This document shows positions 16,184 through 24,074 of a DNA stretch of 64,000 nucleotides, in pieces (the first letter of the stretch is position 1; each line of letters opens with the position of its first letter). The stretch is from positions 62,001-126,000 of the forward strand of contig CAJFNJ010000028.1 in NCBI GenBank assembly GCA_904394705.1, written 5' to 3'. Origin of the DNA: Avimicrobium caecorum (GTDB lineage: Bacteria > Bacillota > Clostridia > Oscillospirales > Ruminococcaceae). The position numbers and the translations under genes are program-made. Under the pieces are notes generated by a model. It saw only the letters and a program-made list of their open reading frames with translations. It did not search any database and was not told the origin of the DNA.

Positions 16184-16630
16184 TCAGCCCTCTACAACCT
16201 CTACAAAGCACTCGCAGCTGATTCCGGAGTAGAACTTCAGAATCGCACGGAAGCTGCCGAAGGACTTGATTTCCAGAGGCAGTTCGATCTTGCGCTTGTC
16301 AATGGTGACGCCGTGCTGCTTTGCCATCTCCTCGGCGATCTCCTTGGCGGTCACCGAACCGAACAGGCGTCCGCCCGCACCGGCCTTGGCCTTGATGATG
16401 ATCTTCTTGTCCTTCATCTTGGCAACATTCTCCCGGGCAGCCTGCATTTCCAGATCGATCTTGTGCTGCTTGGAAGCCTGCTCGTTCTTCAGCTCATTCA
16501 TGGCCTGGTTGGTGGCCTCCACTGCCAGCTTGCGCTTGAGCAGGAAGTTCTGGGCGTAGCCTGCGGATACCTCCACAACCTCACCCTTCTTGCCGGTTCC
16601 CTTTACATCCTGTGTCAGAATTACCTTCAT
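16184..16630 (-). CDS. rplI: 50S ribosomal protein L9
   Basis: L9 is a two-domain 23S rRNA-binding protein at the base of the L1 stalk. The 148-residue sequence starts MKVILTQDVKGTGKKGEVV, includes the signature GYAQNFLLKRKLA, a long central helix (about 40-75), and a C-terminal domain with GRLFGSVTAKEIAEEM. A GGAGG ribosome binding site precedes the ATG. It is in operon with gdpP (47 bp upstream) and dnaB. Confidence 0.97.
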   Translation of the reverse strand: MKVILTQDVKGTGKKGEVVEVSAGYAQNFLLKRKLAVEATNQAMNELKNEQASKQHKIDLEMQAARENVAKMKDKKIIIKAKAGAGGRLFGSVTAKEIAEEMAKQHGVTIDKRKIELPLEIKSFGSFRAILKFYSGISCECFVEVVEG

Positions 16631-16677
16631 TATAATACTCCTCCTTGGTGTCCGCCGGACTGCGGCTGTACCACAGT

Positions 16678-18666
16678 TTACTTGGCGGGTCTCGGGTTTT
16701 TGCTCAGATAGTCGTCAATGGCTTCAAACAGCCGCTGACGGGCGCTTTCCAGCGTACAGTCGGACAGCTGGGCTCCGGCCATGGTCAGATGACCGCCGCC
16801 GCCCAGACTCTCCATGATGATCTGCACATTCATCTCGCCCATGGAACGGGCTGAGAAGTTCACGCCCCGCCCGGTCTCATACATGACAAAGGACGCCGCC
16901 ACTCCATTGATATTGAGCAGTTCGTCCGCTGCCTGGGCTGCCACCACATTGATGTCCTCGATCATCTGGTTGGTGCTGGCAACCGCACAGCCATGATAGA
17001 GCTCCGCCGACGCCATCAGCTTGATGCGCTGCTGGTAATCGGAGAGCGAGGTGTTGAAGTACTTGCGCACATCGCTGGTTTCGGCACCCAGACGGCGCAG
17101 ATAAGCCGCCGCCTCAAAGGTGCGCACACCAGCCTTGGATACAAAGTTCTTGGTGTCCAGCATAATGCCGGCGAGCAGAGCCTCGGCCTCCAGCCGGGTC
17201 AGACGGATATTGCCGCTGAGATACTGCACCAGCTCGGTGACCATCTCACAGGCCGAAGACGCATAGGGCTCGTGATAGAAGATGGTGGCGTTATCGATAT
17301 ACTCCACCAGCTTGCGGTGGTGGTCGATGACCGCCACGCTGCGGCACTTCTCATACAGCTCCCGGGATTCGATGATGGTCTTGGAATGGGTATCCACCAC
17401 GATGAGCAGGGTGCCCTCCTCCACCACGTCCATAAGCTCGGACGGGGCCTTGAGATACTCCCGGTAGCCATTCTCCGCCACCCGGCGGTAGAGCAGATCC
17501 ACCATGTTTTTGTCGGGATCGATGGCGATCCAGGCGGGCTTGCCCATCTGGGTCACTGCCTTGTGCAGCGCCACTGCCGCACCGAAGCAGTCCATATCCG
17601 CGAACCGGTGTCCCATGAGGATGACATTCTTGCTGGAGGCAATCAGCTCGCTGAGTGCCTGGGCCACAATGCGGGTCTTGACCTTGGTACGCTTTTCCAC
17701 GCCCTTGGAGAGACCGCCATAGAAATCGTAGCCGTTCTTGGTGCGCACCGCGGCCTGGTCGCCGCCGCGGCCCTGGGCCATTTCCAGTGCCTGACGGGCC
17801 ATCTCGTCCGCCTCACTGATGGAGGGTGCCTCCCGTCCGATACCGATGGACAGGGTACAGGGTACCCGGTCGCTGATCTCGATCTTGCGGATGGTATCCA
17901 GAATATCCAGACGGTTCTGGATGATCTGCTGCATGAATTTGTCCTCAAAGACCGCATTGTAGCGGTCCTTTTCCACCTGACTCACCACGCCGCCGTATTT
18001 CTCCACGAACTGGGTGATCTGGTAGTCGATCTCCGAGAGCACCTGGGTCTTGTCGCTTTCCCGGGCATTCTGGACCAGCTCGTCATAGTTATCCACCATG
18101 ATGCGCATCACAGCGGGACGGGTCTTGAAGTAGAGATCGGTATAGTGCTTGAGATCGTGGTCGTCCACGAAATAGAGGGCAAAGAGCTTTTCGGTTTCAC
18201 TGCCCGAATCGTACTCATTGGCATACATGGAGTACTGCCGTCCGCCGATGCGCACTCCGAAGCCTTTCTCCGGCGTGGGCTGGCGGAAATCGGTATTGCC
18301 GATAAAATCGGAGATCATGCGTCCGTAGAGCTGAAGCGTACTGCTGCCGTCGAGCAGCTGTTCCGCCTTGCGGTTGTACCAGACGATCTCCCCGGAATCG
18401 CTGACCACGGTAAGCGCCAGCGGATGCCCGATGGAAGCCTCGGTCTGCAGGGCATGGACCTCCTCGCCCAGCTGATGCAGGTACCGGCTGGTACCCGCGG
18501 TGATGTAGTGATATTGCACGAAGATGATGAGCATACCCACCAGGAACACACTGACCGATACCGCCAGTGTCCGGGGGTCCACCATGGCAGCCACACCGGT
18601 TACTGCCACACAGAGCAGAAACATCGAGCCGAAAATGGTGGAGAGCAGCGCCAGTCGTTTTCGCAC
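16678..18666 (-). CDS. gdpP: Cyclic-di-AMP phosphodiesterase GdpP
   Basis: GdpP is a membrane-bound enzyme hydrolysing c-di-AMP, which controls potassium and turgor balance. The 662-residue protein has two membrane helices (about 8-50), a PAS-like domain, a degenerate GGDEF domain (SIGIGREAPSISEADEMA, lacking the active GGDEF loop), and DHH/DHHA1 catalytic domains. In these, MGHRFADMDCFGAA and VIDHHRK supply metal-binding residues and GGGGHLTMAGA closes the active site. Translation starts at GTG (18666), after GGAAGG. It heads the gdpP-rplI-dnaB-tilS-hpt-ftsH operon. Its promoter lies inside the rnj terminator hairpin. Confidence 0.95.
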   Translation of the reverse strand: MRKRLALLSTIFGSMFLLCVAVTGVAAMVDPRTLAVSVSVFLVGMLIIFVQYHYITAGTSRYLHQLGEEVHALQTEASIGHPLALTVVSDSGEIVWYNRKAEQLLDGSSTLQLYGRMISDFIGNTDFRQPTPEKGFGVRIGGRQYSMYANEYDSGSETEKLFALYFVDDHDLKHYTDLYFKTRPAVMRIMVDNYDELVQNARESDKTQVLSEIDYQITQFVEKYGGVVSQVEKDRYNAVFEDKFMQQIIQNRLDILDTIRKIEISDRVPCTLSIGIGREAPSISEADEMARQALEMAQGRGGDQAAVRTKNGYDFYGGLSKGVEKRTKVKTRIVAQALSELIASSKNVILMGHRFADMDCFGAAVALHKAVTQMGKPAWIAIDPDKNMVDLLYRRVAENGYREYLKAPSELMDVVEEGTLLIVVDTHSKTIIESRELYEKCRSVAVIDHHRKLVEYIDNATIFYHEPYASSACEMVTELVQYLSGNIRLTRLEAEALLAGIMLDTKNFVSKAGVRTFEAAAYLRRLGAETSDVRKYFNTSLSDYQQRIKLMASAELYHGCAVASTNQMIEDINVVAAQAADELLNINGVAASFVMYETGRGVNFSARSMGEMNVQIIMESLGGGGHLTMAGAQLSDCTLESARQRLFEAIDDYLSKNPRPAK

Positions 18667-18759
18667 CGTGAACCTTCCTTTCCGAAACGCGGTTCGCCGC
18701 GGGAATTTTTACAGAAAAGCGGTCTGTGCCGTCCAGCGGCAACAACCCGCATTTTAATT

Positions 18760-18823
18760 CTGAAAAAGATTATACCACACCCGTACTCATTTGTCACTTC
18801 GAAAATGATACGGATGTGGTATA
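18760..18823 (-). terminator. Long inverted repeat, probable rnj terminator overlapping gdpP promoter
   Basis: Arms of 21-22 bases (18771-18792 and 18803-18823, one wobble and one bulge) share TATACCACA / TGTGGTATA ends. On the minus strand the hairpin is followed by ATCTTTTTC. It begins 33 bp after the rnj stop. Confidence 0.7.
18769..18797 (-). promoter_or_regulatory. Promoter of gdpP operon
   Basis: GTGACA (18792-18797) and TATAAT (18769-18774) on the minus strand are 17 bp apart. The -35 lies at the loop and the -10 at the base of the long inverted repeat at 18771-18823. Confidence 0.75.
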
Positions 18824-18855
18824 TTAAAACGCTGTTTATGCTGCGTGAAAACGCA

Positions 18856-20928
18856 TCAGACTTCCTGGATAATGGGCAGGATCATCGGACTGCGCTTGGT
18901 GCGGCCCCAGACAAACTGTCCCAGCTGATCCTTGATGGCGTTCTTGATGCTGCCCCAGTCCTGGACCTCCTGCTCCCGGCAGCGGTCCACCGCCCGCAGG
19001 CAGACCCGACGGGCATCGCTCATCATATCCTCGGCCTCCCGTACATAGACAAAGCCACGGGATACGATATCCGGACCGGACACCACTTCTCCGGTGGCAG
19101 AATCCATCGCCACCACCACGATGATCAGGCCGTCCTGAGCCAGGTGCTTGCGATCCCGGAGAACGATGCTTCCCACATCGCCCACACCCAGGCCGTCCAC
19201 CATCACAGAGCCGGACGGAACCGTGCCGCCCAGGGTGATCTGTTCGGGCGAGAGTTCTACCACCCGTCCAATCTCGCCGATCACCATATTCTCTCTGGGA
19301 ACCCCCATAGCAGCTGCCAGATCACAGTGCTTCTTCAGGTGCTTGTATTCACCGTGCACCGGCATGAAGAACCGGGGCTTGGTCAGTGCCAGCATGAGCT
19401 TAAGCTCGTCCTGCTGGGCATGACCGGAGGTGTGCAGGTCGTAGGTCTTTTCATAGATCACCTCAGCGCCCTGCCGGAGCAGCGCGTTGATCACCCGGGT
19501 GACGCTCTCCTCGTTGCCGGGGATGGGCGATGCCGACAGGATAATGAAGTCGTTGGGGGTAACGGTGATCTTGCGGTGGTCGTTCATAGCCATCCGGGTC
19601 AGGGCACTCATGGGTTCCCCCTGGCTTCCGGTGGTGGCGATCACCAGCTTGTTGTCAGGGTAGCGGCTGAGCACATCCAGATCCACCAGAGTGCCTTCGG
19701 GGATATTCAGGTATCCCATCTCAGCGGCACGCTCCACCATGTTCACCATGCTGCGTCCCGAAACCGCCAGCTTGCGTCCGTGCTTGACGCAGCAGTCCAC
19801 GATCTGCTGGAGACGGTGGACATTGGAGGAGAAGGTCGCGATGATGATCCGGCGGTCCTCCGCCTTCTTGAACAGGGTTTCAAAGGTATCGCCCACCACC
19901 CGTTCGCTCTTGGTGGCGCCGGGACGCTCGGCATTAGTGGAGTCTGCCAGCAGCGCCAGAACACCCTGCTGTCCCAGCTGACCGAACCGGGCCAGGTCGA
20001 TGACCGGGCCAGCCACCGGGGTAAAGTCCACCTTGAAGTCGCCGGTCTGGATGATCAGGCCGGCCTTGGTGGAGATCGCCAGGGCACAGGCGTCGGGGAT
20101 GGAGTGGTTCACGGCGATGAGTTCCACATCGAAGCCGCCCAGCTTGATATGGTCGCCGGGGTGCTTTTCAATGAGCTTCACCCGGCCCAGCAGGCCATGC
20201 TCCTTGAGCTTGCCCTCGATGAGCGCCAGGGTGAGGCGTGTGGCATACACCGGGATATTCACAGTCTTGAGCAGATAGGCCAGACCGCCGATATGGTCCT
20301 CATGTCCGTGAGTGATGACGATGCCGCGGATTTTATCCTTGTTCTTCTCCACAAAGGTGAAGTCGGGAATTACCACATCCACGCCGAACATCTCATCATC
20401 GGGGAAAGCCAGACCGCAGTCCACAATGAACATATCCTCGCCGCACTCATAGACGGTCATATTCTTGCCGATCTCATGCAGACCGCCCAGGGGAATGATC
20501 CGCACCCGGGCATTGGGGTCGGTATTATTGTTGTTCCCACCCCGGCGGCGGGAATTCTTCTGGTTCTTGCGGGGCGCTTCCTGAGCCGGTGCCTCCGCCT
20601 GTGCGGCAGGAGCTGCCTGCTCTGCCGGAGCATTCTCCTTGGCGGGGCGGTTATTCTTCTTCCGGCTGCCGGACTGCTTCTTCTCCCGGGGCTTTTCCGG
20701 CTCGGAAACAGCTGTGGCGCCGATCACAGCGGCAATGGCCTCATCCAGGGTCTTTTTGCGGCTGCGGCTGGGCTTCGGGGTGGATACCAGCTCCTCCCCG
20801 GATGCTGCCGGAGTCTCCTCCGCGGCGGGCTTGGCTGCCTTATTGCTTCTGCGGTGATACCGGCGCTTGGGCCGGTCCTGTTTTGATTCTGATTCGTTTA
20901 TGGGCTTCATAGTTTTCTCGTCTGCCAC
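18856..20928 (-). CDS. rnj: Ribonuclease J with long basic N-terminal extension
   Basis: RNase J is a metallo-beta-lactamase/beta-CASP nuclease with endo and 5'-3' exo activity, central to mRNA decay and rRNA maturation. The conserved domain starts near residue 120 (RVRIIPLGGLHEIGKNMTV). It carries HGHEDHIGG for zinc binding, the beta-CASP motifs (TGSQGEPMSAL, HTSGHAQQDE, PVHGEYKHL) and a C-terminal domain. The roughly 115-residue Lys/Arg/Ala/Pro-rich extension ahead of it is unusual next to the ~555-residue Bacillus enzymes. The start is GTG at 20928, seven bases after GGAGG. It is a single gene with a long leader. Confidence 0.95.
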   Translation of the reverse strand: MADEKTMKPINESESKQDRPKRRYHRRSNKAAKPAAEETPAASGEELVSTPKPSRSRKKTLDEAIAAVIGATAVSEPEKPREKKQSGSRKKNNRPAKENAPAEQAAPAAQAEAPAQEAPRKNQKNSRRRGGNNNNTDPNARVRIIPLGGLHEIGKNMTVYECGEDMFIVDCGLAFPDDEMFGVDVVIPDFTFVEKNKDKIRGIVITHGHEDHIGGLAYLLKTVNIPVYATRLTLALIEGKLKEHGLLGRVKLIEKHPGDHIKLGGFDVELIAVNHSIPDACALAISTKAGLIIQTGDFKVDFTPVAGPVIDLARFGQLGQQGVLALLADSTNAERPGATKSERVVGDTFETLFKKAEDRRIIIATFSSNVHRLQQIVDCCVKHGRKLAVSGRSMVNMVERAAEMGYLNIPEGTLVDLDVLSRYPDNKLVIATTGSQGEPMSALTRMAMNDHRKITVTPNDFIILSASPIPGNEESVTRVINALLRQGAEVIYEKTYDLHTSGHAQQDELKLMLALTKPRFFMPVHGEYKHLKKHCDLAAAMGVPRENMVIGEIGRVVELSPEQITLGGTVPSGSVMVDGLGVGDVGSIVLRDRKHLAQDGLIIVVVAMDSATGEVVSGPDIVSRGFVYVREAEDMMSDARRVCLRAVDRCREQEVQDWGSIKNAIKDQLGQFVWGRTKRSPMILPIIQEV

Positions 20929-20989
20929 CGAATTTCCTCCATTCTCTTTCATTCAAAATATCGATGTACGATTTAATTTTCTGTAACGG

Positions 20990-21188
20990 AAAAAAGCCTG
21001 TCTGCAACGCATCCAGGACTGAATGTACTGTAAAACATCAAACGGATCGCTTCCCGTCCGATCCGTACAAACAGGGTACGCCCCGGGGACTTCTCTGCCC
21101 GGGGAGCACAGTCAGCCGTATGGCAACCCGACACCGCACTGTTCCGCTCCGATGCCGCATACCGCTGAATTTTACGAACACTCTCTTA
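20990..21188 (-). ncRNA. Candidate structured leader or small RNA upstream of rnj
   Basis: A near-consensus promoter fires into this stretch, about 260 bases before the rnj start. The predicted RNA has a perfect CGGATCG/CGATCCG hairpin (nine-base loop, about 21040-21062), a GC-rich CCCCGGG/CCCGGGG hairpin (about 21079-21103), a GTATG-GGCA/TGCCATAC stem, and ends in CAGGCTTTTTT at 20990. The last stem (CCTG/CAGG) is weak, so termination there is uncertain. It could be a cis-acting leader controlling RNase J or a separate small RNA. No known family was recognised. Confidence 0.4.
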
Positions 21189-21194
21189 CTTGCT

Positions 21195-21223
21195 ATCATA
21201 CACTTTTTATGCAATTCTGTCAA
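21195..21223 (-). promoter_or_regulatory. Promoter of rnj leader
   Basis: Consensus TTGACA (21218-21223) and TATGAT (21195-21200), minus strand, 17 bp apart. Confidence 0.85.
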
Positions 21224-21310
21224 TAGAGCCCCTGCAAAACTGGCAAAGGTACTGAATTTGTCGTTTTTATTAGTATGGCTGCTTCCGGACAGATTAGTCA
21301 GGCAGGATGC

Positions 21311-21339
21311 TTGATTTCCCACAGCCGGAATGCTATACT
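21311..21339 (+). promoter_or_regulatory. Promoter of rnhA
   Basis: TTGATT and TATACT separated by 17 bp, giving a leader of about 28 bases before the GTG start at 21374. Confidence 0.8.
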
Positions 21340-21373
21340 GTCAGAGTTATCCCCCATGAAGGAGGGCAAACCT

Positions 21374-21811
21374 GTGAAAAAAGTGGAACTCTATACCGAC
21401 GGCGCCTGTTCGGGCAATCCCGGACCGGGCGGCTGGGGCGCGATCCTGCGCTATGGCGAGCATGAAAAGGAACTCAGCGGCGGCGCTCATGACACCACCA
21501 ACAACCGCATGGAACTCACTGCTGTGATCGAAGGGCTGAAGGCGCTCAAAGAGCCCTGCATGGTGACCGTTTACAGCGATTCCAAGTACTTTTGCGATGG
21601 TGTGCAGAAAGGCTGGGTCTACGGCTGGAAAAAGCGTGGCTGGAAAAAATCCGACGGCAAACCGGCACTCAACCCCGATCTGTGGGAGGAGCTGCTCACC
21701 CAGCTGGGCCGCCATCAGGTGGAGATCGTCTGGGTCAAGGGACACGCCGGTCACCCGGAGAATGAACGGTGCGACCGTCTGGCAGTGGCCCAGAGTGAAA
21801 AGCACCGCTGA
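21374..21811 (+). CDS. rnhA: Ribonuclease HI
   Basis: RNase HI cuts the RNA strand of RNA-DNA hybrids. The 145-residue product has the catalytic carboxylates D9 (YTDGACSGNPGPGGWG), E47 (NNRMEL), D69 (YSDSKYF) and the C-terminal Asp in NERCDRLA, plus WVKGHAGHPENE. The start is GTG at 21374, seven bases after AAGGAGGG; the upstream ATG at 21356 would include the ribosome binding site, and the promoter -10 at 21334-21339 rules out longer forms. It is a single-gene unit ending in a shared bidirectional terminator. Confidence 0.96.
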   Translation: MKKVELYTDGACSGNPGPGGWGAILRYGEHEKELSGGAHDTTNNRMELTAVIEGLKALKEPCMVTVYSDSKYFCDGVQKGWVYGWKKRGWKKSDGKPALNPDLWEELLTQLGRHQVEIVWVKGHAGHPENERCDRLAVAQSEKHR

Positions 21812-21833
21812 CCTCTCCCCTGCATAAACATAC

Positions 21834-21878
21834 AAAAATCCCCCTGCACCCACTCAAGGGCAGCAGGGGGATTTTTTT
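21834..21878. terminator. Bidirectional terminator between rnhA and psuG
   Basis: AAAAATCCCCCTGC and GCAGGGGGATTTTT arms form a hairpin with A and T runs on both flanks, serving the convergent rnhA and psuG transcripts. Confidence 0.85.
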
Positions 21879-21893
21879 CTGTTATGATACCGC

Positions 21894-22814
21894 TCAGCGG
21901 CTGAGCTCTACCGCAATGGCAGAGGCCAGACGGGCATTGTTGTAAACCAGGCGGATATTGGCTTCCAGGCTGTCGCCTCCGGTGATCTTCTGGATCTCGT
22001 CCAGCAGGTACGGAGTGGTCTCCTTGCCATGGATGCCCAGCTCCTTGGCCTTGGCAATGGCCTCATCAATGACCTTGTAGATGGCATCGTGATCCATCGA
22101 GTACTCCTCGGGGATGGGATTGGTCACCAGCATGCTGCCGTCCAGACCCAGCTCCATCTTGGCACGGAAGGCCTCGGCGATCTCTGCGGGAGTATCCATG
22201 CGGTAATCCACCTTGAAGCCGCTCTTGCGGGTATAGAAGGCGGGAAGTTCCTCGGTCTGGTAGCCGATGACCGGCACGCCCTTGGTTTCCAGGTATTCCA
22301 GGGTGAGGCCCAGATCCAGAATGGCCTTGGCGCCGGCGCAGACTACCATCACCGAAGTATGGGCCAGCTCCTCCAGGTCAGCGGAGATGTCCATGGTGGT
22401 TTCAGCGCCGCGGTGTACGCCGCCGATGCCGCCGGTGGCAAAGATCTTTACACCAGCCATGTCAGCCAGGATCATGGTGGCAGCTACGGTTGTGGCGCCG
22501 TCCTCACCCTTGGCGCAGACCACCGGAATATCCCGGCGGCTCACCTTGGTCACAGCCAGGCCCTTCTTGCCCAGGTGATCGATCTCCTCGGGGGTGATGC
22601 CCACGGTCAGCTTGCCGCCGATGATGGCGATGGTAGCCGGAACAGCGCCGCATTCCCGGACGATCTTCTCCACTTCCAGGGCAGTTTCCACATTCTTGGG
22701 ATAGGGCATGCCATGGGAAATGATGGTGGATTCCAGTGCTACCACCGGCTTGCCGGCTTCCAGTGCTGCTTTTACTTCCGGTGCTACAACCAGATATTTC
22801 TCCAGATTCTTCAT
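21894..22814 (-). CDS. psuG: Pseudouridine-5'-phosphate glycosidase
   Basis: PsuG splits pseudouridine 5'-phosphate into uracil and ribose 5-phosphate, salvaging modified RNA breakdown products. The 306-residue protein has the family's ALESTIISHGMPYP segment, GGKLTVGITPEEI, ATGGIGGVHRGAE and VVCAGAKAILDL glycine-rich stretches and the late NPIPEEYSMD and TPYLLDEI motifs. The start is the ATG at 22814, eight bases after AGGAGG. It follows psuK by 24 bases in a two-gene operon, so kinase and glycosidase form the complete pseudouridine degradation pathway. Confidence 0.95.
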   Translation of the reverse strand: MKNLEKYLVVAPEVKAALEAGKPVVALESTIISHGMPYPKNVETALEVEKIVRECGAVPATIAIIGGKLTVGITPEEIDHLGKKGLAVTKVSRRDIPVVCAKGEDGATTVAATMILADMAGVKIFATGGIGGVHRGAETTMDISADLEELAHTSVMVVCAGAKAILDLGLTLEYLETKGVPVIGYQTEELPAFYTRKSGFKVDYRMDTPAEIAEAFRAKMELGLDGSMLVTNPIPEEYSMDHDAIYKVIDEAIAKAKELGIHGKETTPYLLDEIQKITGGDSLEANIRLVYNNARLASAIAVELSR

Positions 22815-22838
22815 CGTAAAATTCCTCCTGTAATGCAC

Positions 22839-23924
22839 TCAGTTTTCGCTGATCCGGTCCAGTACGGCCTGTCTGGACAGCTTTTCGTTGATGGTATTCT
22901 CCCCCTCGATGCAGATGGCAGCGGCTGCCAGTCCACACCGGGCTGCCTTCTCGGTGGAAAACTCACTGAGATAGGCCATCACCAGTGCCGCCATAAAGCT
23001 GTCACCGGCACCGGTGGTATTGCGGATCTCCGCCGGGTAGTTGGGAATGCGCTTCTTACCCCGGGCATTGCCATACAGCACCCCTGCCGCTCCCATGGAG
23101 AGGAACACCTGCCGCACACCCAGTTCCAGCAGAATATCCACTGCCTTGCGGGCCGACCGCTCATCGGTCACCGGAATGCCGGTGAGCAGTGCTGCCTCCA
23201 GCATATTGGGCTTGATGGTGTGGATCTTTCCCAGCACCGGCAGCAGCTTCACTGCCTTGGCAGTGGACACCGGATCGGCAAAGATGGGCACTGTACAGTT
23301 CTCGCAGAGATACTGGATGGTCTCAGCGGGCAGGTTGGTGTCGATGACGCACAGGCTGGCGTTGTTGATCACATCCAGCTTGGAGGCGATGTACTCCGGA
23401 GTCAGATAGGAATAGATCTCCATATCCGAAACCGCCAGCTGCATATCGCCGTTTTCATCGGTGATGAACATATAGGTGGAGGTGGATGCCCCGCTCACAC
23501 TCCGGCTGTGGGTGATGTCAATGCCGTTTTCCCGGCAGCTGTGCTGGATCTCTCCGGCATGGATGTCCTCGCCAAAGGCGGTGATGAACTTGACCTCCAC
23601 ATCCAGCAGCGCCAGATTGTGGGCAATATTCCGGCCCACGCCGCCCAGGGACATGTGCACGGTACCCGGATTGGAATCCTTGCCCACCAGCCGGCGGAAG
23701 GGCATACCGGCGATGTCGATATTCACAGCGCCGACCACCACTACATAGGGGCTCATCTGCAGGATATAGCCTTTCCCCTGGATAAAGCCCTTCTTCATCA
23801 GGTTGGAGATGTGCACCGCCACCGATGACCGGGTGATCCCCGCTTTGTCTGCCAGCTCCTGCTGGGAGATCAGCGGATTCTCCGCGATCCAGTCCAGCAG
23901 CTGTCTTTCCCGTTCTGTTATCAT
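22839..23924 (-). CDS. psuK: Pseudouridine kinase-type PfkB protein with N-terminal HTH
   Basis: A PfkB-family carbohydrate/nucleoside kinase that, from its neighbour psuG, probably phosphorylates pseudouridine. The first ~55 residues (TERERQLLDWIAENPLISQQ onward) form a winged helix-turn-helix. The kinase domain follows, with VVVGAVNIDIAG, GGVGRNIAHNLA and the anion-hole motif NTTGAGDSFMAAL holding the catalytic Asp. The HTH-kinase fusion is known in YeiC/YeiI-type proteins and suggests the enzyme also represses its own operon. The start is the ATG at 23924, after a weak GGGGTG; a TTG 18 bases further up is the alternative. Confidence 0.88.
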   Translation of the reverse strand: MITERERQLLDWIAENPLISQQELADKAGITRSSVAVHISNLMKKGFIQGKGYILQMSPYVVVVGAVNIDIAGMPFRRLVGKDSNPGTVHMSLGGVGRNIAHNLALLDVEVKFITAFGEDIHAGEIQHSCRENGIDITHSRSVSGASTSTYMFITDENGDMQLAVSDMEIYSYLTPEYIASKLDVINNASLCVIDTNLPAETIQYLCENCTVPIFADPVSTAKAVKLLPVLGKIHTIKPNMLEAALLTGIPVTDERSARKAVDILLELGVRQVFLSMGAAGVLYGNARGKKRIPNYPAEIRNTTGAGDSFMAALVMAYLSEFSTEKAARCGLAAAAICIEGENTINEKLSRQAVLDRISEN

Positions 23925-23980
23925 ACCGCACCCCATAAACAAAAATTAAGCTGTCTGAATAAATGTTTACTCCGAAAAAT

Positions 23981-24009
23981 ATTGTAACGCCCTTTTTCCA
24001 AAAAATCAA
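23981..24009 (-). promoter_or_regulatory. Promoter of psuKG
   Basis: TTGATT (24004-24009) and TACAAT (23981-23986), minus strand, 17 bp spacer. Confidence 0.75.
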
Positions 24010-24036
24010 GTGCTTTTTCTCGGGGAGAAAATCTGG

Positions 24037-24042
24037 TATACT
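24037..24042 (+). promoter_or_regulatory. -10 of HD-domain gene
   Basis: TATACT, 32 bp before the ATG at 24075. The -35 region (CTTTTT) is weak, so activity may depend on other factors. Confidence 0.5.
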
Positions 24043-24074
24043 GACCATAGAGAACGGGAAAGGAGCAATGCGCC

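Larger units (their letters stand above)
20929..21373. other. 445 bp intergenic region with divergent promoters
   Basis: No protein gene is supported between the rnj and rnhA starts. It holds a minus-strand promoter, a structured ~200-base leader ending in a T run, and the rnhA promoter near its right end. Confidence 0.8.

Noticed and set aside
16993..20886. Very long plus-strand open frame (about 1300 codons) opposite gdpP and rnj
   Set aside because: It is the reverse reading of two secure genes; the minus strand holds full enzyme motifs, ribosome binding sites and promoters, while the plus reading has no recognisable domain. High GC with third-position bias leaves antisense frames open.
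21060..21110. CCCCGGGG palindromes as possible insertion or restriction-related repeats
   Set aside because: They occur once, inside a leader hairpin, with no flanking direct repeats or transposase.
20990..21188. 6S RNA identity for the rnj leader
   Set aside because: Length and an open-bubble shape are compatible, but no conserved 6S sequence blocks could be recognised and the 3' stem is weak; kept only as an unnamed structured RNA.
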